From NCBI RefSeq assembly GCF_014196505.1, contig NZ_JACIDW010000001.1:62001-126000 (forward strand): a stretch of DNA of 64,000 bases. The letters run 5' to 3'. The notes beneath the pieces were generated by a model. It did not search any database. It was not told the DNA's origin and saw only the letters and a program-made list of their open reading frames with translations. Origin of the DNA: Rhizobium metallidurans. GTDB lineage: Bacteria > Pseudomonadota > Alphaproteobacteria > Rhizobiales > Rhizobiaceae. Made by a program: the position numbers and the translations under genes. The stretch's first letter is position 1. Every line of letters begins with the position of its first letter. Below, piece by piece: positions 27,843-37,985 of the stretch.

Positions 27843-29018
27843 TCACCCCTTCTTGGAGCCGATCTTTTCGTCCCATATCCGGAAGGCTTCGACGAGCTGC
27901 TTCGGCTCGAGCGGCACTTCCAGCGGATTGTTGGCAATCCAGTCGGCATATTCCGGCCGGCCGAACTCCTTGATCGTGTCCTGGCTTTCTTGCGGCGCCA
28001 TGTCGATCGTCACGTCCTTGACGGCGGGGCCGGGATAGAAATAGCCGGCGTCATAGGCGATCGCCTGCTGCTTCGGCTGCAGGATGTAGTTCAAGACGTC
28101 GATCAGCACCGCGATCTTCTCGTCAGAGACGCCCTTGGGGATAACGGCGTAGTGCGCATCCGTCACCCAATGGAAGCCTTCCAGCTTCTGCACCTTCGCT
28201 TCGGCCGGAACGATGCCGAGCGCGCGCGGGTTGATATCCCACCCCGTGGTGGACACCACGATGTCGCGCGTCCCCTCACCGAGCTCCTTCATCACCTGGC
28301 CGGTGCCGGTCGGATAGTATTCGATGTGTTCGCCAAGCGCCGCCAGATACTCCCAGGTCTTCGCCCAACCATTGACGGGATCGCGGGGATCGCTGTCCTT
28401 GAGCAGATAGGGCAGCCCCATCAGGAAGGTGCGGCCGGGACCGGAATTCGCCGGACGGGCGTAGATGAAGCGGTTCTTGTTCGCCTTTGCCCATTCCAGC
28501 AGCTCGGGCGCCGATTTCGGCGGGTTGGCGACCTTGTCGGGCATGTATTCGATCAGCGGGCCCGAGGGATAATAGGTGATGACGACGCCCTGATCCTTGG
28601 CGAGGGCCTGCATCTTGAATGCCTGCGGCTGCAAAATCTTCTCGAAGTCGGGAAGGGCCGCCTTATGCGCGGACAGGTCGAGCCAGAGGCCCTGGTCGAG
28701 ACCAGCCGAAAGCGCATCGGTTCCCGTCAGCACCAGGTCGATATCGACCTTGCCGGCCGCCTGCTGCGCCTTGATCTTGCCGGGAAGCTCGGGGGCCGGC
28801 GCTTTGGTGAATGCGAACTTCGAAACCCAGTCGGACTTTTCGGATGCGTAGGCTTCGAACATGCCCTGCGTCAGCGCCAGATTGCCGGCGACGTCGGCGA
28901 TTGTGATGGTCACCGGGCTCGCGGGCTTCTTGGCCTGCGCCCAGACCTTGACGGGAAGCATGGCGGCAACGGCAGCGCTTGCCGCGGTTCCGACGAATGT
29001 TCTGCGGGTAAATTTCAT
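27843..29018 (-). CDS. Periplasmic solute-binding protein, family 1 / PotD-like
   Basis: A 391-residue secreted binding protein, first gene of the PotABCD-like operon. The N-terminus MKFTRRTFVGTAASAAVAA with cleavage near VWAQA carries a twin-arginine motif (TRRTFVG), suggesting folded export by Tat. The mature part has binding-protein features (DLVLTGTDALSAG, GVVITYYPSGPLIEYMPD, YAVIPKGVSDEKIAVLIDVL). A strong GAGGAGGAGAG ribosome site precedes the ATG. It diverges from the GntR/mannonate-dehydratase genes and is probably under the same regulator. Ligand unknown. Confidence 0.9.
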   Translation of the reverse strand: MKFTRRTFVGTAASAAVAAMLPVKVWAQAKKPASPVTITIADVAGNLALTQGMFEAYASEKSDWVSKFAFTKAPAPELPGKIKAQQAAGKVDIDLVLTGTDALSAGLDQGLWLDLSAHKAALPDFEKILQPQAFKMQALAKDQGVVITYYPSGPLIEYMPDKVANPPKSAPELLEWAKANKNRFIYARPANSGPGRTFLMGLPYLLKDSDPRDPVNGWAKTWEYLAALGEHIEYYPTGTGQVMKELGEGTRDIVVSTTGWDINPRALGIVPAEAKVQKLEGFHWVTDAHYAVIPKGVSDEKIAVLIDVLNYILQPKQQAIAYDAGYFYPGPAVKDVTIDMAPQESQDTIKEFGRPEYADWIANNPLEVPLEPKQLVEAFRIWDEKIGSKKG

Positions 29019-29189
29019 GCTGTCTCTCCTCCTCTTGTGGCCGCACGGAGCACAACAAATCCGTGCAACTGCGTATCCTGATCCATTTTCGCGGTCGGAT
29101 TTTCTGGCCTGCTTTTTTGGAACCTCCTGAATTCCCTGCCAAAAACACCGTTCCTCCGCGGTGGATCTTGGCAGCCATGTTTAATTGAT

Positions 29190-29199
29190 ATACTAGTAT
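29190..29199. promoter_or_regulatory. Candidate GntR operator palindrome
   Basis: ATACTAGTAT is a perfect 10-base inverted repeat in an AT-rich stretch (29181-29215), 30 bases before the GntR start and 172 bases before the divergent binding-protein start. The position suits a site through which the GntR protein controls both directions. Confidence 0.4.
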
Positions 29200-29228
29200 T
29201 CACATTCAAGTCAACGTTAGGGCACTAC

Positions 29229-29951
29229 ATGCATCCAGCCGCAGCCACCGCCACTCCCGACCTTTCGGCACAGGCCGAGCGGCCGCCCAAGCTGCGGCGC
29301 GTTACTACGGCGGACGCGATTTTCGAACGGCTTTACGACGACATCGTCTCCCTGAAGATGCCGCCCGGCATGGCGTTGCAGGAAAAGCGGATCGCCGAGG
29401 ATTTCGCGGTCAGCCGGACGCCCGTGCGCGAGGCCTTGCTTCGGCTTTCGGAAGGTGGGCTGGTTGATATCTACCCGCAGTCGGGCACCGTCGTGTCGCG
29501 CGTGCCGGTATCGGCGATCCCCGAGGCGGTCGTTGTGCGCAAGGCGCTGGAGGGCACCACGGTCGAGCGCGCCGCGCAGATAGCCTCGGCGCCCGATCTG
29601 TCCCGCCTCGACGCCATCATCACGCGCCAGAGAGCACTCTCCATCCTGGGCGACACCTCGGGCTTTCACGAAGAGGATGAGGCCTTTCACGAGGCGATCG
29701 CGCAGATTGCCGGCTATCCCGGCATCTGGGGCATCCTCAAATCCGTCAAGGTACAGATCGACCGTGCTCGGCGGCTGACACTGCCGGTGCTGGGCCGCAT
29801 GGAGAATGTGGTGGGCGAGCACGCGGTCATCCGTGACGCGATCGCCGCGCATGACGTGGAGGCCGCGCGCGCGGCGATGACGCATCATCTGAGCGCCGTC
29901 ATCCCCGACGTGGCGGAGCTGCGTACGCGCTATCCCGATTATTTCTGCTGA
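29229..29951 (+). CDS. GntR family (FadR/FCD) transcriptional regulator
   Basis: A 240-residue dimeric regulator. The winged helix-turn-helix lies at about residues 28-95 (AIFERLYDDIVSLKMPPG, IAEDFAVSRTPVREALLRL, VDIYPQSGTVVSRV). An all-helical FCD ligand-binding domain follows with metal-site residues in FHEEDEAFHEAI and EHAVIRDAIAAHD. It is transcribed with mannonate dehydratase (43 bases downstream) and divergently from the PotABCD-like transporter, so it probably represses both and is released by a hexuronate or aldonate intermediate. Confidence 0.92.
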   Translation: MHPAAATATPDLSAQAERPPKLRRVTTADAIFERLYDDIVSLKMPPGMALQEKRIAEDFAVSRTPVREALLRLSEGGLVDIYPQSGTVVSRVPVSAIPEAVVVRKALEGTTVERAAQIASAPDLSRLDAIITRQRALSILGDTSGFHEEDEAFHEAIAQIAGYPGIWGILKSVKVQIDRARRLTLPVLGRMENVVGEHAVIRDAIAAHDVEAARAAMTHHLSAVIPDVAELRTRYPDYFC

Positions 29952-29994
29952 CGAACAGCAACAGCAAAACAAAAGGCATGGAAGGAGGAAACAG

Positions 29995-31182
29995 ATGCGG
30001 CAGGGTTGGAGATGGTTCGGACCGGACGCACCGGTCGCTCTCGACGAGGTGAGACAAACCGGGGCGACCAACATCGTGTCATCGCTGCACCAGGTGCCAA
30101 TCGGCCGTGCATGGACCGAGGCCGAAGTGCGCGAGCGGCAGGCGATGATCGAGACGACGCCATCAGCGCGCTCGCCGCTCACCTGGTCGGTCGTCGAAAG
30201 CATTCCCATTCCGGACGCGGTGAAGCGCAAGGGGGGGCAGGCCACGGCGGAGATCGAAGCATGGATCGCCAGCCTTGAGGCGGTCGCGGCCTGCGGCATC
30301 CCGATCGTCTGCTACAATTTCATGCCCGTCGTCGACTGGACACGGACCGACCTCGACCACGAGATCGACACCGGCGCGACGGCGATGCGTTTCGACCACG
30401 AGAAGTTCGCCGCCTTCGATCTTTTCATTCTGCAGCGCGACGGCGCCGATGCGGCCTACTCGCAGGAAGACAAGGCGCGCGCCCGCATCGCCTTCGAGTC
30501 CATGTCGGAAAGCGACATCGCCGACATCACCCGTAACATCACCTCGGCCTTGCCGGGCTCGACGACAGAGCCGCTCACCATTCCTGAATTTCGCGACAGG
30601 CTCGCCGCGTATGCCGGCATCGATGCGGCGCGACTGCGCCAGCATCTGATCGAATTTCTCGAAGCCGTGGCGCCGGTGGCGGAAGCCCGTGGCGTCAAGC
30701 TGACGCTTCATCCCGACGACCCGCCCCGCTCCCTGTTCGGCCTGCCGCGCATCGCGTCCACCGCCGAGGATTATGCAGCGCTGTTCAATGCGGTCCCGTC
30801 TCTGGCTAACGGCATGTGCTACTGCACCGGCAGTCTCGGCGTACGCGCTGATAACGACCTGCCCGCCATCGCGCGCCGGTTTGCCTCGCGCATCCACTTC
30901 GCGCATCTGCGTGCGACCAAACGCGAAGGGGACGGCCGCAGCTTCCACGAAAGCGCTCACCTCGAAGGCGATGTCGACATGGTTGCCGTGCTGAAGGAGC
31001 TGGTCGCCGAGGACCGCAATCGCAAGTCAGACGAGACGATCGTTTTCCGCTCCGACCACGGCCACCGGATGCTCGACGACCTCAACAAGACCACGACGCC
31101 GGGCTATCCGGCGATCGGTCGCTTGCGAGGGCTCGCCGAGCTTCGCGGCATCCTGCACGCACTGGGCGCGCCGCCGACCTGA
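29995..31182 (+). CDS. uxuA: Mannonate dehydratase
   Basis: Dehydrates D-mannonate to 2-keto-3-deoxy-D-gluconate in glucuronate breakdown. The 395-residue length equals E. coli UxuA (394). Conserved blocks: QGWRWFGPDAPVALDEVRQ (3-21), TNIVSSLHQVP (25-35), CYNFMPVVDWTRTDL, LTLHPDDPPRSLFGLPRI, MCYCTGSLGVR and the C-terminal FRSDHGHRMLDD, supplying the metal ligands. A GGAGGA ribosome site lies seven bases before the ATG. The partner fructuronate reductase UxuB is not in the window, but the convergent SDR next door may serve the same pool of sugar acids. Confidence 0.96.
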   Translation: MRQGWRWFGPDAPVALDEVRQTGATNIVSSLHQVPIGRAWTEAEVRERQAMIETTPSARSPLTWSVVESIPIPDAVKRKGGQATAEIEAWIASLEAVAACGIPIVCYNFMPVVDWTRTDLDHEIDTGATAMRFDHEKFAAFDLFILQRDGADAAYSQEDKARARIAFESMSESDIADITRNITSALPGSTTEPLTIPEFRDRLAAYAGIDAARLRQHLIEFLEAVAPVAEARGVKLTLHPDDPPRSLFGLPRIASTAEDYAALFNAVPSLANGMCYCTGSLGVRADNDLPAIARRFASRIHFAHLRATKREGDGRSFHESAHLEGDVDMVAVLKELVAEDRNRKSDETIVFRSDHGHRMLDDLNKTTTPGYPAIGRLRGLAELRGILHALGAPPT

Positions 31183-31200
31183 CGAAAGCGTGTGCACCTT

Positions 31201-31968
31201 TCACAGAGAGGTGGTGATGCCGCCATCGACATAAAGGGTGTGGCCGTTGACGAAGGAGGATGCCGGCGCTGCCAGAAACACGGCGGCGCCGATCAGCTCG
31301 TCGATATTGCCCCAGCGTCCGGCGGGCGTCCGCTTTTCCAGCCATGCCGTGAATTCCTCGCTATCGACCAAGGCCTGATTGAGCGGCGTATCGAAATAGC
31401 CGGGCGCGATGGCGTTCGCCTGCAGGCCGTGTTTGGCCCAATCGGCCGACATCCCGCGCGTCAGGTTCTTCACCGCACCCTTGGTTGCCGTATAGGGGGC
31501 GATGCCCGGACGCGCCAATTCGCTTTGCACGGAAGCAATGTTGATGATCTTGCCGCGGCCGCGCGCGATCATATGCGTCGCGACCGCCTGGCTGACATAA
31601 AAGACGCTGGAAATGTTGGTGCGCAGCAGCTGATCCCATTTGTCTGACGGAAACACATCGAGCGGCGCGCGAAACTGCATGCCTGCATTGTTGACGAGGA
31701 TGTCGATCGGCCCGATATCGCGCTCGAGGCTATCGACCGCGCTCTTCACCTCGTCATGATCCGTGACGTCGAAGGCAGAGACATGAACATCGTGCCCGGA
31801 ATCCGACAGACCCCGCGCCGCCGCGGCAAGCTTGTCCGCGTCGCGGCCGTTGATCACGACCGAGGCGCCGTGCTCGGCCAGACCGCGCGCCAGCGTCAGC
31901 CCAATGCCTTGCGACGATCCGGTCACCAGCGCGCGCTTGCCTGTGAGGTCGAACAACGGGAATGTCAT
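31201..31968 (-). CDS. SDR oxidoreductase, gluconate 5-dehydrogenase-like
   Basis: Classical short-chain dehydrogenase of 255 residues. NAD(P) motif TGSSQGIG (16-23), NNAG (93-96), catalytic serine in INIASVQS, and YTATK (Tyr159, Lys163). The overall style, including MSADWAKHGLQANAIAPGYF and the end YVDGGITTSL, matches gluconate 5-dehydrogenase/2-keto-3-deoxygluconate-type SDRs (IdnO/KduD relatives). It is the last gene of the leftward acid-sugar operon, 105 bases after the GntR gene, and converges with mannonate dehydratase with 18 bases between stops. Likely substrate: a keto-aldonate or keto-deoxy sugar acid. Confidence 0.88.
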   Translation of the reverse strand: MTFPLFDLTGKRALVTGSSQGIGLTLARGLAEHGASVVINGRDADKLAAAARGLSDSGHDVHVSAFDVTDHDEVKSAVDSLERDIGPIDILVNNAGMQFRAPLDVFPSDKWDQLLRTNISSVFYVSQAVATHMIARGRGKIINIASVQSELARPGIAPYTATKGAVKNLTRGMSADWAKHGLQANAIAPGYFDTPLNQALVDSEEFTAWLEKRTPAGRWGNIDELIGAAVFLAAPASSFVNGHTLYVDGGITTSL

Positions 31969-32073
31969 GCCGGGTCTCCATGCAGCCTGATCCGGTCTAC
32001 ATGAGCGCGAAACGCCGATGCGGCAAGTCCTGCTTGCGCCAGACCATCGAACGCCATCGACATCAGCACCGCA

Positions 32074-32847
32074 TCAGAACGACAGATCGAGCGCCCTGCC
32101 CTCGAACAATCGGTCGCGAGATCCTTCGAGATGTGACCGCATCAGGTCGCGCGCCTCTTCGGCGCGGCCGTCCGCGATGGCCTTGTAGATGGCGTTGTGC
32201 TCCTGGAAGACCTGCTCGAGGCCGGGCCTCGGCCCCAGCAAGGACAACCCGTGGAGATGCATGCCGACCGCGATATGGGCTTTGAGCGCATCGATCGAGG
32301 CCGTGTAGTAATGGTTGTTGGCGGCTTCCGTCACGGCGCGGTGGAAATTGAAATCCGCGTCGGTCCTGTGCAGTTGATGGCTCGTGGCTTCTCTGAGATC
32401 GGCAAGCGCCGAGGCGATTTTCTGGATCGCGGCCTCATCGCGGCGCTTGGCGGCGAAGAAGGCCGCGGCCGGCTCGATCGTCAGGCGGAACTCGTAGCAG
32501 CGCTGGATATCGGCGATCGTCTTGACCGGCGAATAGGAAAGATGGGTCGTCGGCGAACTGTTGGCGCTGACGAAGGTGCCGGCGCCCTGGCGGGCGTAGA
32601 CCATGCCCTGGTCACGCAGCTTGGCCAGCGCGTCGCGGACGATCGGCCGGGAAACCCCGAGCATGGAGGCAAGCTCGTGCTCGCCGGGGAGCCGCGAGTC
32701 CGGCGGATAATTCCCGGCACGAATGCGTTCCTGCAACTGATCGAACACACGGTCCACCAGCTTCATCGGCTTGCCGCGCTCCGGCTTCGGCGCCGGCGTT
32801 GCCGGCGCACCGTTTGCTTCATCCACGTCCATTCTCCCCGCAGGCAT
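32074..32847 (-). CDS. GntR family (FadR/FCD) transcriptional regulator
   Basis: A 257-residue regulator with a Pro/Ala-rich N-terminal tail. The winged helix is at about 28-98 (LVDRVFDQLQERIRAGNYPP, LPGEHELASMLGVSRPIVRD, YARQGAGTFVSAN) and an FCD domain follows (FRLTIEPAAAFFAAKRRDE, DADFNFHRAVTEAANN, EHNAIYKAIADGRAEEA). It lies in the transporter/kinase operon four bases after the kinase stop, so it probably autoregulates this operon and the divergent aldolase operon starting at 39933. ATG at 32847 is used; ATG at 32832 is an alternative. Confidence 0.9.
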   Translation of the reverse strand: MPAGRMDVDEANGAPATPAPKPERGKPMKLVDRVFDQLQERIRAGNYPPDSRLPGEHELASMLGVSRPIVRDALAKLRDQGMVYARQGAGTFVSANSSPTTHLSYSPVKTIADIQRCYEFRLTIEPAAAFFAAKRRDEAAIQKIASALADLREATSHQLHRTDADFNFHRAVTEAANNHYYTASIDALKAHIAVGMHLHGLSLLGPRPGLEQVFQEHNAIYKAIADGRAEEARDLMRSHLEGSRDRLFEGRALDLSF

Positions 32848-32851
32848 TGTT

Positions 32852-33913
32852 TCAGGCCGCCTGATTCTGAGAAATCAGTCTTAGCAAACTATCGGGTTTC
32901 CCAAAGCCCCCCGACTTTACCGCACAACGGAAATGGCGACCATCGGCGGCCGTCACGTCGAACCAGGGTATCCCCGCCTCTATTTCCCCCTTCGGCAGCA
33001 GCGTGCGAACGCCGAGCGCCCTAAACACCGCCAGAGCCGTGTCGCCACCGCCAACCATCAGCATATCGGGATGCGTCCGTTCGATCGCCGATCTCACGCC
33101 CCTGGCGAAGCGATCGGCAACGGCGACCGCGTCCTCCGATATGTCGCCGGTGCAGCATAGCAGTGCAGGCAGGTCCAGCGCTTCAGTCTGGTCGAGCGCA
33201 CCCATCGGCGCCGCGATCGAGGCACGCAGAGACCCCGACGCCTCGAGCCGGGCCATTTGCGCGCCGGTGATCGGATCGCGTGAGCCGAATGCGAAGAGCG
33301 TATTGCGCGCCGGGTCGAACGCCGTTACCGAGCCACGTCCGCGGCGAAGATGACGGGCAAAAGCGCTGCCGAGTCCGCGGGCGCCAACGGCTAGCGTCGT
33401 CGTCCAATCATGCGCTGAGACGAGCTGGTCGAGATCCGCATCGCTGCTTGCGTCTGCGATCACAACCCGATCGGCACTGCCGTCGAAAAGGGCGGCAACC
33501 GACAACGGCACCTCCACACCGCGTCCGACCACATGGCCGTCACGGGTGAAACGCTCCTGGTCGGGAATGGCGGGGGCGACCGCTACCTCGCGATGGCCGA
33601 AGATGGCGGCAATGGCGGCACTTTCGGCCGCGACATTGCCCTTCAGCCGGGAATCGATTTTCTTCAGCACGATGTCGGGATGTGCGGCAAGAAGAGCGCT
33701 GGCCGCGAGGCCGGCCCTTCTCGCCGCTTCCCCCTCCGGGAGGGCGCGCGAGGCGGTGTTAACAACTGCCACCTCGCAACCGGTCGCCAGAGCGTCCTCG
33801 ATGGCCTCGATCTCGATCGCCACGGCAACGGAAAGACCGGCGTCGACGAACGGGGTTCCCGTGTCGAGCGCGCCGGTCAGATCGTCTGCGATGATCGCGA
33901 CCTTCAGCGTCAT
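32852..33913 (-). CDS. Four-carbon acid sugar kinase family protein (DUF1537)
   Basis: A 353-residue ATP-dependent kinase of the DUF1537 family, whose characterised members phosphorylate D-threonate, L-threonate, D-erythronate or related acids. N-terminal acid-sugar domain with IIADDLTGALDTG (7-19) and VLKKIDSRLKGN; C-terminal nucleotide-binding domain with MLMVGGGDTALAVFRALG and KSGGFG. ATG at 33913 forms an ATGA overlap with the DppF-like gene, ruling out the longer reading to 33997. With PdxA2 in the divergent operon it matches the known D-threonate route (kinase then 4-phosphate dehydrogenase, giving DHAP and CO2). Exact stereochemistry is inferred. Confidence 0.9.
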   Translation of the reverse strand: MTLKVAIIADDLTGALDTGTPFVDAGLSVAVAIEIEAIEDALATGCEVAVVNTASRALPEGEAARRAGLAASALLAAHPDIVLKKIDSRLKGNVAAESAAIAAIFGHREVAVAPAIPDQERFTRDGHVVGRGVEVPLSVAALFDGSADRVVIADASSDADLDQLVSAHDWTTTLAVGARGLGSAFARHLRRGRGSVTAFDPARNTLFAFGSRDPITGAQMARLEASGSLRASIAAPMGALDQTEALDLPALLCCTGDISEDAVAVADRFARGVRSAIERTHPDMLMVGGGDTALAVFRALGVRTLLPKGEIEAGIPWFDVTAADGRHFRCAVKSGGFGKPDSLLRLISQNQAA

Positions 33914-34901
33914 GCAGTCTGTCCCGTGTTCACCGCGTGGCAGGCGACGAGGTGGCCGGGCTTTGCTTCCTTCCACTCCGGCACGACCTTGCTGCATACA
34001 TCCATGGCGATCGGGCAGCGCGAATGGAAGCGGCAGCCGCTGGGTGGGTTAAGCGGGCTCGGCACGTCGCCTTGGAGGATCTGCCGTGTGCGGGTGCGTT
34101 CAAGCTCCGGATCGGTTTCCGGAACGGCCGATAGCAACGCCTTGGTGTAGGGGTGCAGCGGGTTTTCGAACAGCTCCTCACGGGTCGCGAGCTCCGCCAA
34201 ACGCCCGAGATACATGACGCCGACGCGGGTGCTGATATGGCGCACGACGGCGAGGTCGTGAGCGATGAACAGGTAGGTCAGCCCATATTTCTCCTGCAGG
34301 TCGAGCAGCAGGTTGATGATCTGCGCCTGGATCGACACGTCGAGCGCCGAGATCGCCTCGTCGCAGACGATGAACTTCGGCTGGCAGGCAAGCGCGCGGG
34401 CAATGACGACACGCTGGCGCTGACCACCGGAAAGCTCGTGCGGATAACGCTGCGCGAAGCGGGTCGGCAGGCCGACGTCGGTGAGCAGCGCCGCGACGCG
34501 GTCGTTCAACTCGGCCTTGGAGCAGAGCTTGTGGAAAAGGATCGGCTCGCCGACGGCTTCGCCGATCGTCATGCGCGGGTTGAGCGTGGAATAAGGGTCC
34601 TGGAAGACGATCTGCAGGTCGCGACGGAAAGGCCGCATCTGCTTTTCATCCAGCGTCGCCAGATCCTGCCCCTTGTAGACGACTTTTCCGGATGTCGCCT
34701 TGTAGAGGTTGAGGATGGTGAAGCCTGTTGTCGACTTGCCGCAGCCGGATTCGCCGACGAGCGAGAGCGTCTCGCCTTCCATGATGTCGAGATTGACGTT
34801 GTCGAGCGCATAGACGGTGGCCGAGCGTTCGCCGAAGGCGCCGAGCTTGACGTGGAAATGCTTGACGAGGTTTTCGACCTTGAGCAGCGGTTGGGCACCC
34901 A

Positions 34902-34902
<1 letters not shown>
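33910..34902 (-). CDS. Dipeptide/oligopeptide-type ABC transporter ATPase (DppF-like)
   Basis: A 330-residue cytoplasmic ATPase, second of the pair. Walker A GESGCGKST near 53-61, LSGGQRQRVVIARAL signature, Walker B FIVCDEAISALDVS, and the C-terminal oligopeptide-transporter extension with the cysteine cluster CRFHSRCPIAMDVC, which in relatives holds an iron-sulfur cluster. ATG at 34902 overlaps the stop of the DppD-like gene (TGATG) and has GGAGG seven bases upstream; a GTG three bases earlier is also possible. The transporter class takes peptides but also many oligosaccharides and acidic glycosides. Confidence 0.93.
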
Positions 34903-35908
<1,006 letters not shown>

Positions 35909-35909
<1 letters not shown>

Positions 35910-36868
35910 TATTTGGAACCCCGCGGATTGAGTGCATCGTTGAGGCCATCGCCGAGGAAGCTGAAGGCGACCGAGGCAAGGCCGAGGACGGCGGCCGGGG
36001 CGGCCAGCAGATGCGGATAGTGCTGCCAGACACGCAGGCCGTCGGAGATCATGTTGCCCCAGCTGGGTGTGGGCGGATTGACGCCGACGCCGAGGAAGCT
36101 GAAGGCGCTTTCGAGCACCATGGCCGTGCCGAGACCGGCGCTGACCGAGACGATCAACGGGCCAAGCGCATTCGGAATGACGTAGCGCTTCATGATGACC
36201 CAGTTCGACAGGCCGAGCGCCTGCGCGGCGGTGATATAGGGACGGCCGCGGATCGACAGGACCTGGGCGCGGACGAGACGCGCATAGGGCGGCCAGGAGA
36301 TCAGCGCCATCGAGCCGAAGACCAGCATGAAGTCGACCCACACGGTCTGGCGATAGAAGGGATTGAGGGTCGCCAGATACTGCGCTTCCATCCAATTGGC
36401 GATCGGCGCCTTCAGCGAAGCGTTGATGACGACAACGAGAAGCAGATTCGGTACCGACATGGTCATGTCGGTCAGCCACATGATCACGCGATCGAACGGA
36501 TTGCCGAAGAAGCCGGCGATGGCGCCGAGCAGCGTGCCGATGAAGACCGCGATGACGGTGACGATGACAGCGACCAGGAAGGCCGTGCGGGTGCCGAAGA
36601 CGACGCGGCTGAAGACGTCGCGGCCGAGATCGTCGGTGCCGAAAAGATGCGTCAGCGACGGGGTGGCGTTGCGGGCCTGCAGATCCTGGCTCAGATAGTC
36701 ATAGGGTGTCAGATAAGGGCCGAAGATCGCGGTGAAGGCGAGTATGGCCACGACGATGAGCCCGAAGACGGCGAGCTTGTTGCGCTTCAGTCGATACCAG
36801 GCGTCGCGCCACAGATTGACGGGCGCCTCTTCCTGTTGGGCGACTGGAGAGAGAGGGATAGCGGACAT
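35909..36868 (-). CDS. Dipeptide-type ABC transporter permease (DppC/OppC-like)
   Basis: A 319-residue inner-membrane permease. The N-terminal cytoplasmic lead NLWRDAWYRLKRNKLAVFGL precedes the first helix, as in DppC. The periplasmic THLFGTDDLGRDVFSRVVFG block is diagnostic of the family, and the cytoplasmic EAA-type loop is ITAAQALGLSNWVIMKRYVI. It lies two bases from the partner permease. An AAGGAG ribosome site precedes the ATG. Confidence 0.94.
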
Positions 36869-36870
36869 GG

Positions 36871-37827
36871 TCAGCGGCTCCTTCTTGCATCGTTGGCACG
36901 CGGATCGAGTAGCGGATAGAGAACATCGACCAGGAGGTTCGACATCATCACCAGGAAGGATCCGATGAGCGTGATCGCCAGAATGACGGGATAGTCGGAA
37001 TTGGTCAGCGCCTGCACGGTCAGGCGGCCGAGACCGGGCAGACCGAAGACGAGCTCGACGAAGATCGCGCCGTTGACGATGGTGATCATGATAAGGCCGA
37101 GCTGCGTGACGACGGGTGTCAGCACCGGGCGCAGGATATGGCGCAAGGCTACCACCATTTCAGGCACACCCTTGGCGCGGGCGGTGCGGACGAAATCCTC
37201 CGACAGCACCTCGATGACGGCAGCGCGCGTCTGGCGCACGATCAGCGCGATCGGCTGGAAGGAGAGGACGATCAGCGGCAGCAGGATGCGCACGTCGAAG
37301 ACGCCGCCCCAGCCATAGGGAACGCTGACACCAGGCAGGAGAACGATGAGACCGACCATCAGCAGCGGGCCGGCGACATAGGCCGGGATCGCCCAGAGGA
37401 AGAGCGCCGATCCGAGGATGGCATAGTCGAGGCGGCTGTTCTGGTTCATCGCGGCGATCATGCCGAGCGGAATGGCAATGACCGTCGTCAGGATGATGGA
37501 ACAGAGCGCCAGCTTGAAGGAAACGGGAGCGGCGGCGGAGACCATCGCCCAGACCGAGCGGCCCGAGGTCAGCGAATTGCCGAACTGCCCATGCAGGAGG
37601 TTCCAGATGTAAAGGCCGAACTGCTCGATGAAGGGCCTGTTCAGGCCGGCACTTTCGCGGATGGCTTCGATGCGCTGCGGATTATAGGCGACATCGCCGG
37701 GTGCACGCAGAAAGATCAGCTTGATCGGATCGCCAGCACCATAGAAAGCCAGCGCATAGACGGCCAGCATTACGATCAGGACTGACGGAATCCAGATGGC
37801 AAACCGGGTTAGCACGTAGCGTAACAA
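36871..37827 (-). CDS. Dipeptide-type ABC transporter permease (DppB/OppB-like)
   Basis: A 318-residue permease with the typical N-terminal opening LRYVLTRFAIWIPSVLIVML and the DppB segment SLTSGRSVWAMV. The EAA-type loop is in VRTARAKGVPEMVVALRHIL. The start chosen is TTG at 37827, because GGGAGGTG lies three bases upstream and family members begin at MLRY; a GTG two codons earlier or an ATG at 37854 are alternatives. It is the first membrane component after the binding-protein gene, separated by a stem-loop. Confidence 0.92.
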   Translation of the reverse strand: MLRYVLTRFAIWIPSVLIVMLAVYALAFYGAGDPIKLIFLRAPGDVAYNPQRIEAIRESAGLNRPFIEQFGLYIWNLLHGQFGNSLTSGRSVWAMVSAAAPVSFKLALCSIILTTVIAIPLGMIAAMNQNSRLDYAILGSALFLWAIPAYVAGPLLMVGLIVLLPGVSVPYGWGGVFDVRILLPLIVLSFQPIALIVRQTRAAVIEVLSEDFVRTARAKGVPEMVVALRHILRPVLTPVVTQLGLIMITIVNGAIFVELVFGLPGLGRLTVQALTNSDYPVILAITLIGSFLVMMSNLLVDVLYPLLDPRANDARRSR

Positions 37828-37896
37828 GGTCACCTCCCACCGGTTGGTAGACACGTTTCCGCGGCGATGCGGACATGCGATGTCTTCTTGAAACTT

Positions 37897-37922
37897 GCGC
37901 GAAGGCCTTGCGGTCTTCGCGC
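37897..37922 (-). promoter_or_regulatory. Intercistronic stem-loop between binding protein and permease genes
   Basis: GCGCGAAG (37897-37904) pairs perfectly with CTTCGCGC (37915-37922), with a ten-base loop and no U-tract. It sits in the 158-base gap after the binding-protein gene. Such hairpins commonly protect the upstream message so that binding protein is made in excess over permease. Confidence 0.5.
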
Positions 37923-37985
37923 GGTTGCTAATTTGCCCAGAATCCGATTACGGGCGGGCTATCTGTTCGTAGGTTTCTGAGCGGC

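Noticed and set aside
27792-29081. 429-residue open frame on the plus strand
   Set aside because: Antisense to the PotD-like binding protein, which has a signal peptide and good ribosome site.
35910-36479. N-terminal extension of the DppD-like ATPase frame
   Set aside because: Overlaps the DppC-like permease in another frame and has no ATPase sequence; the ATG at 35909 with stop-start overlap is the natural start.
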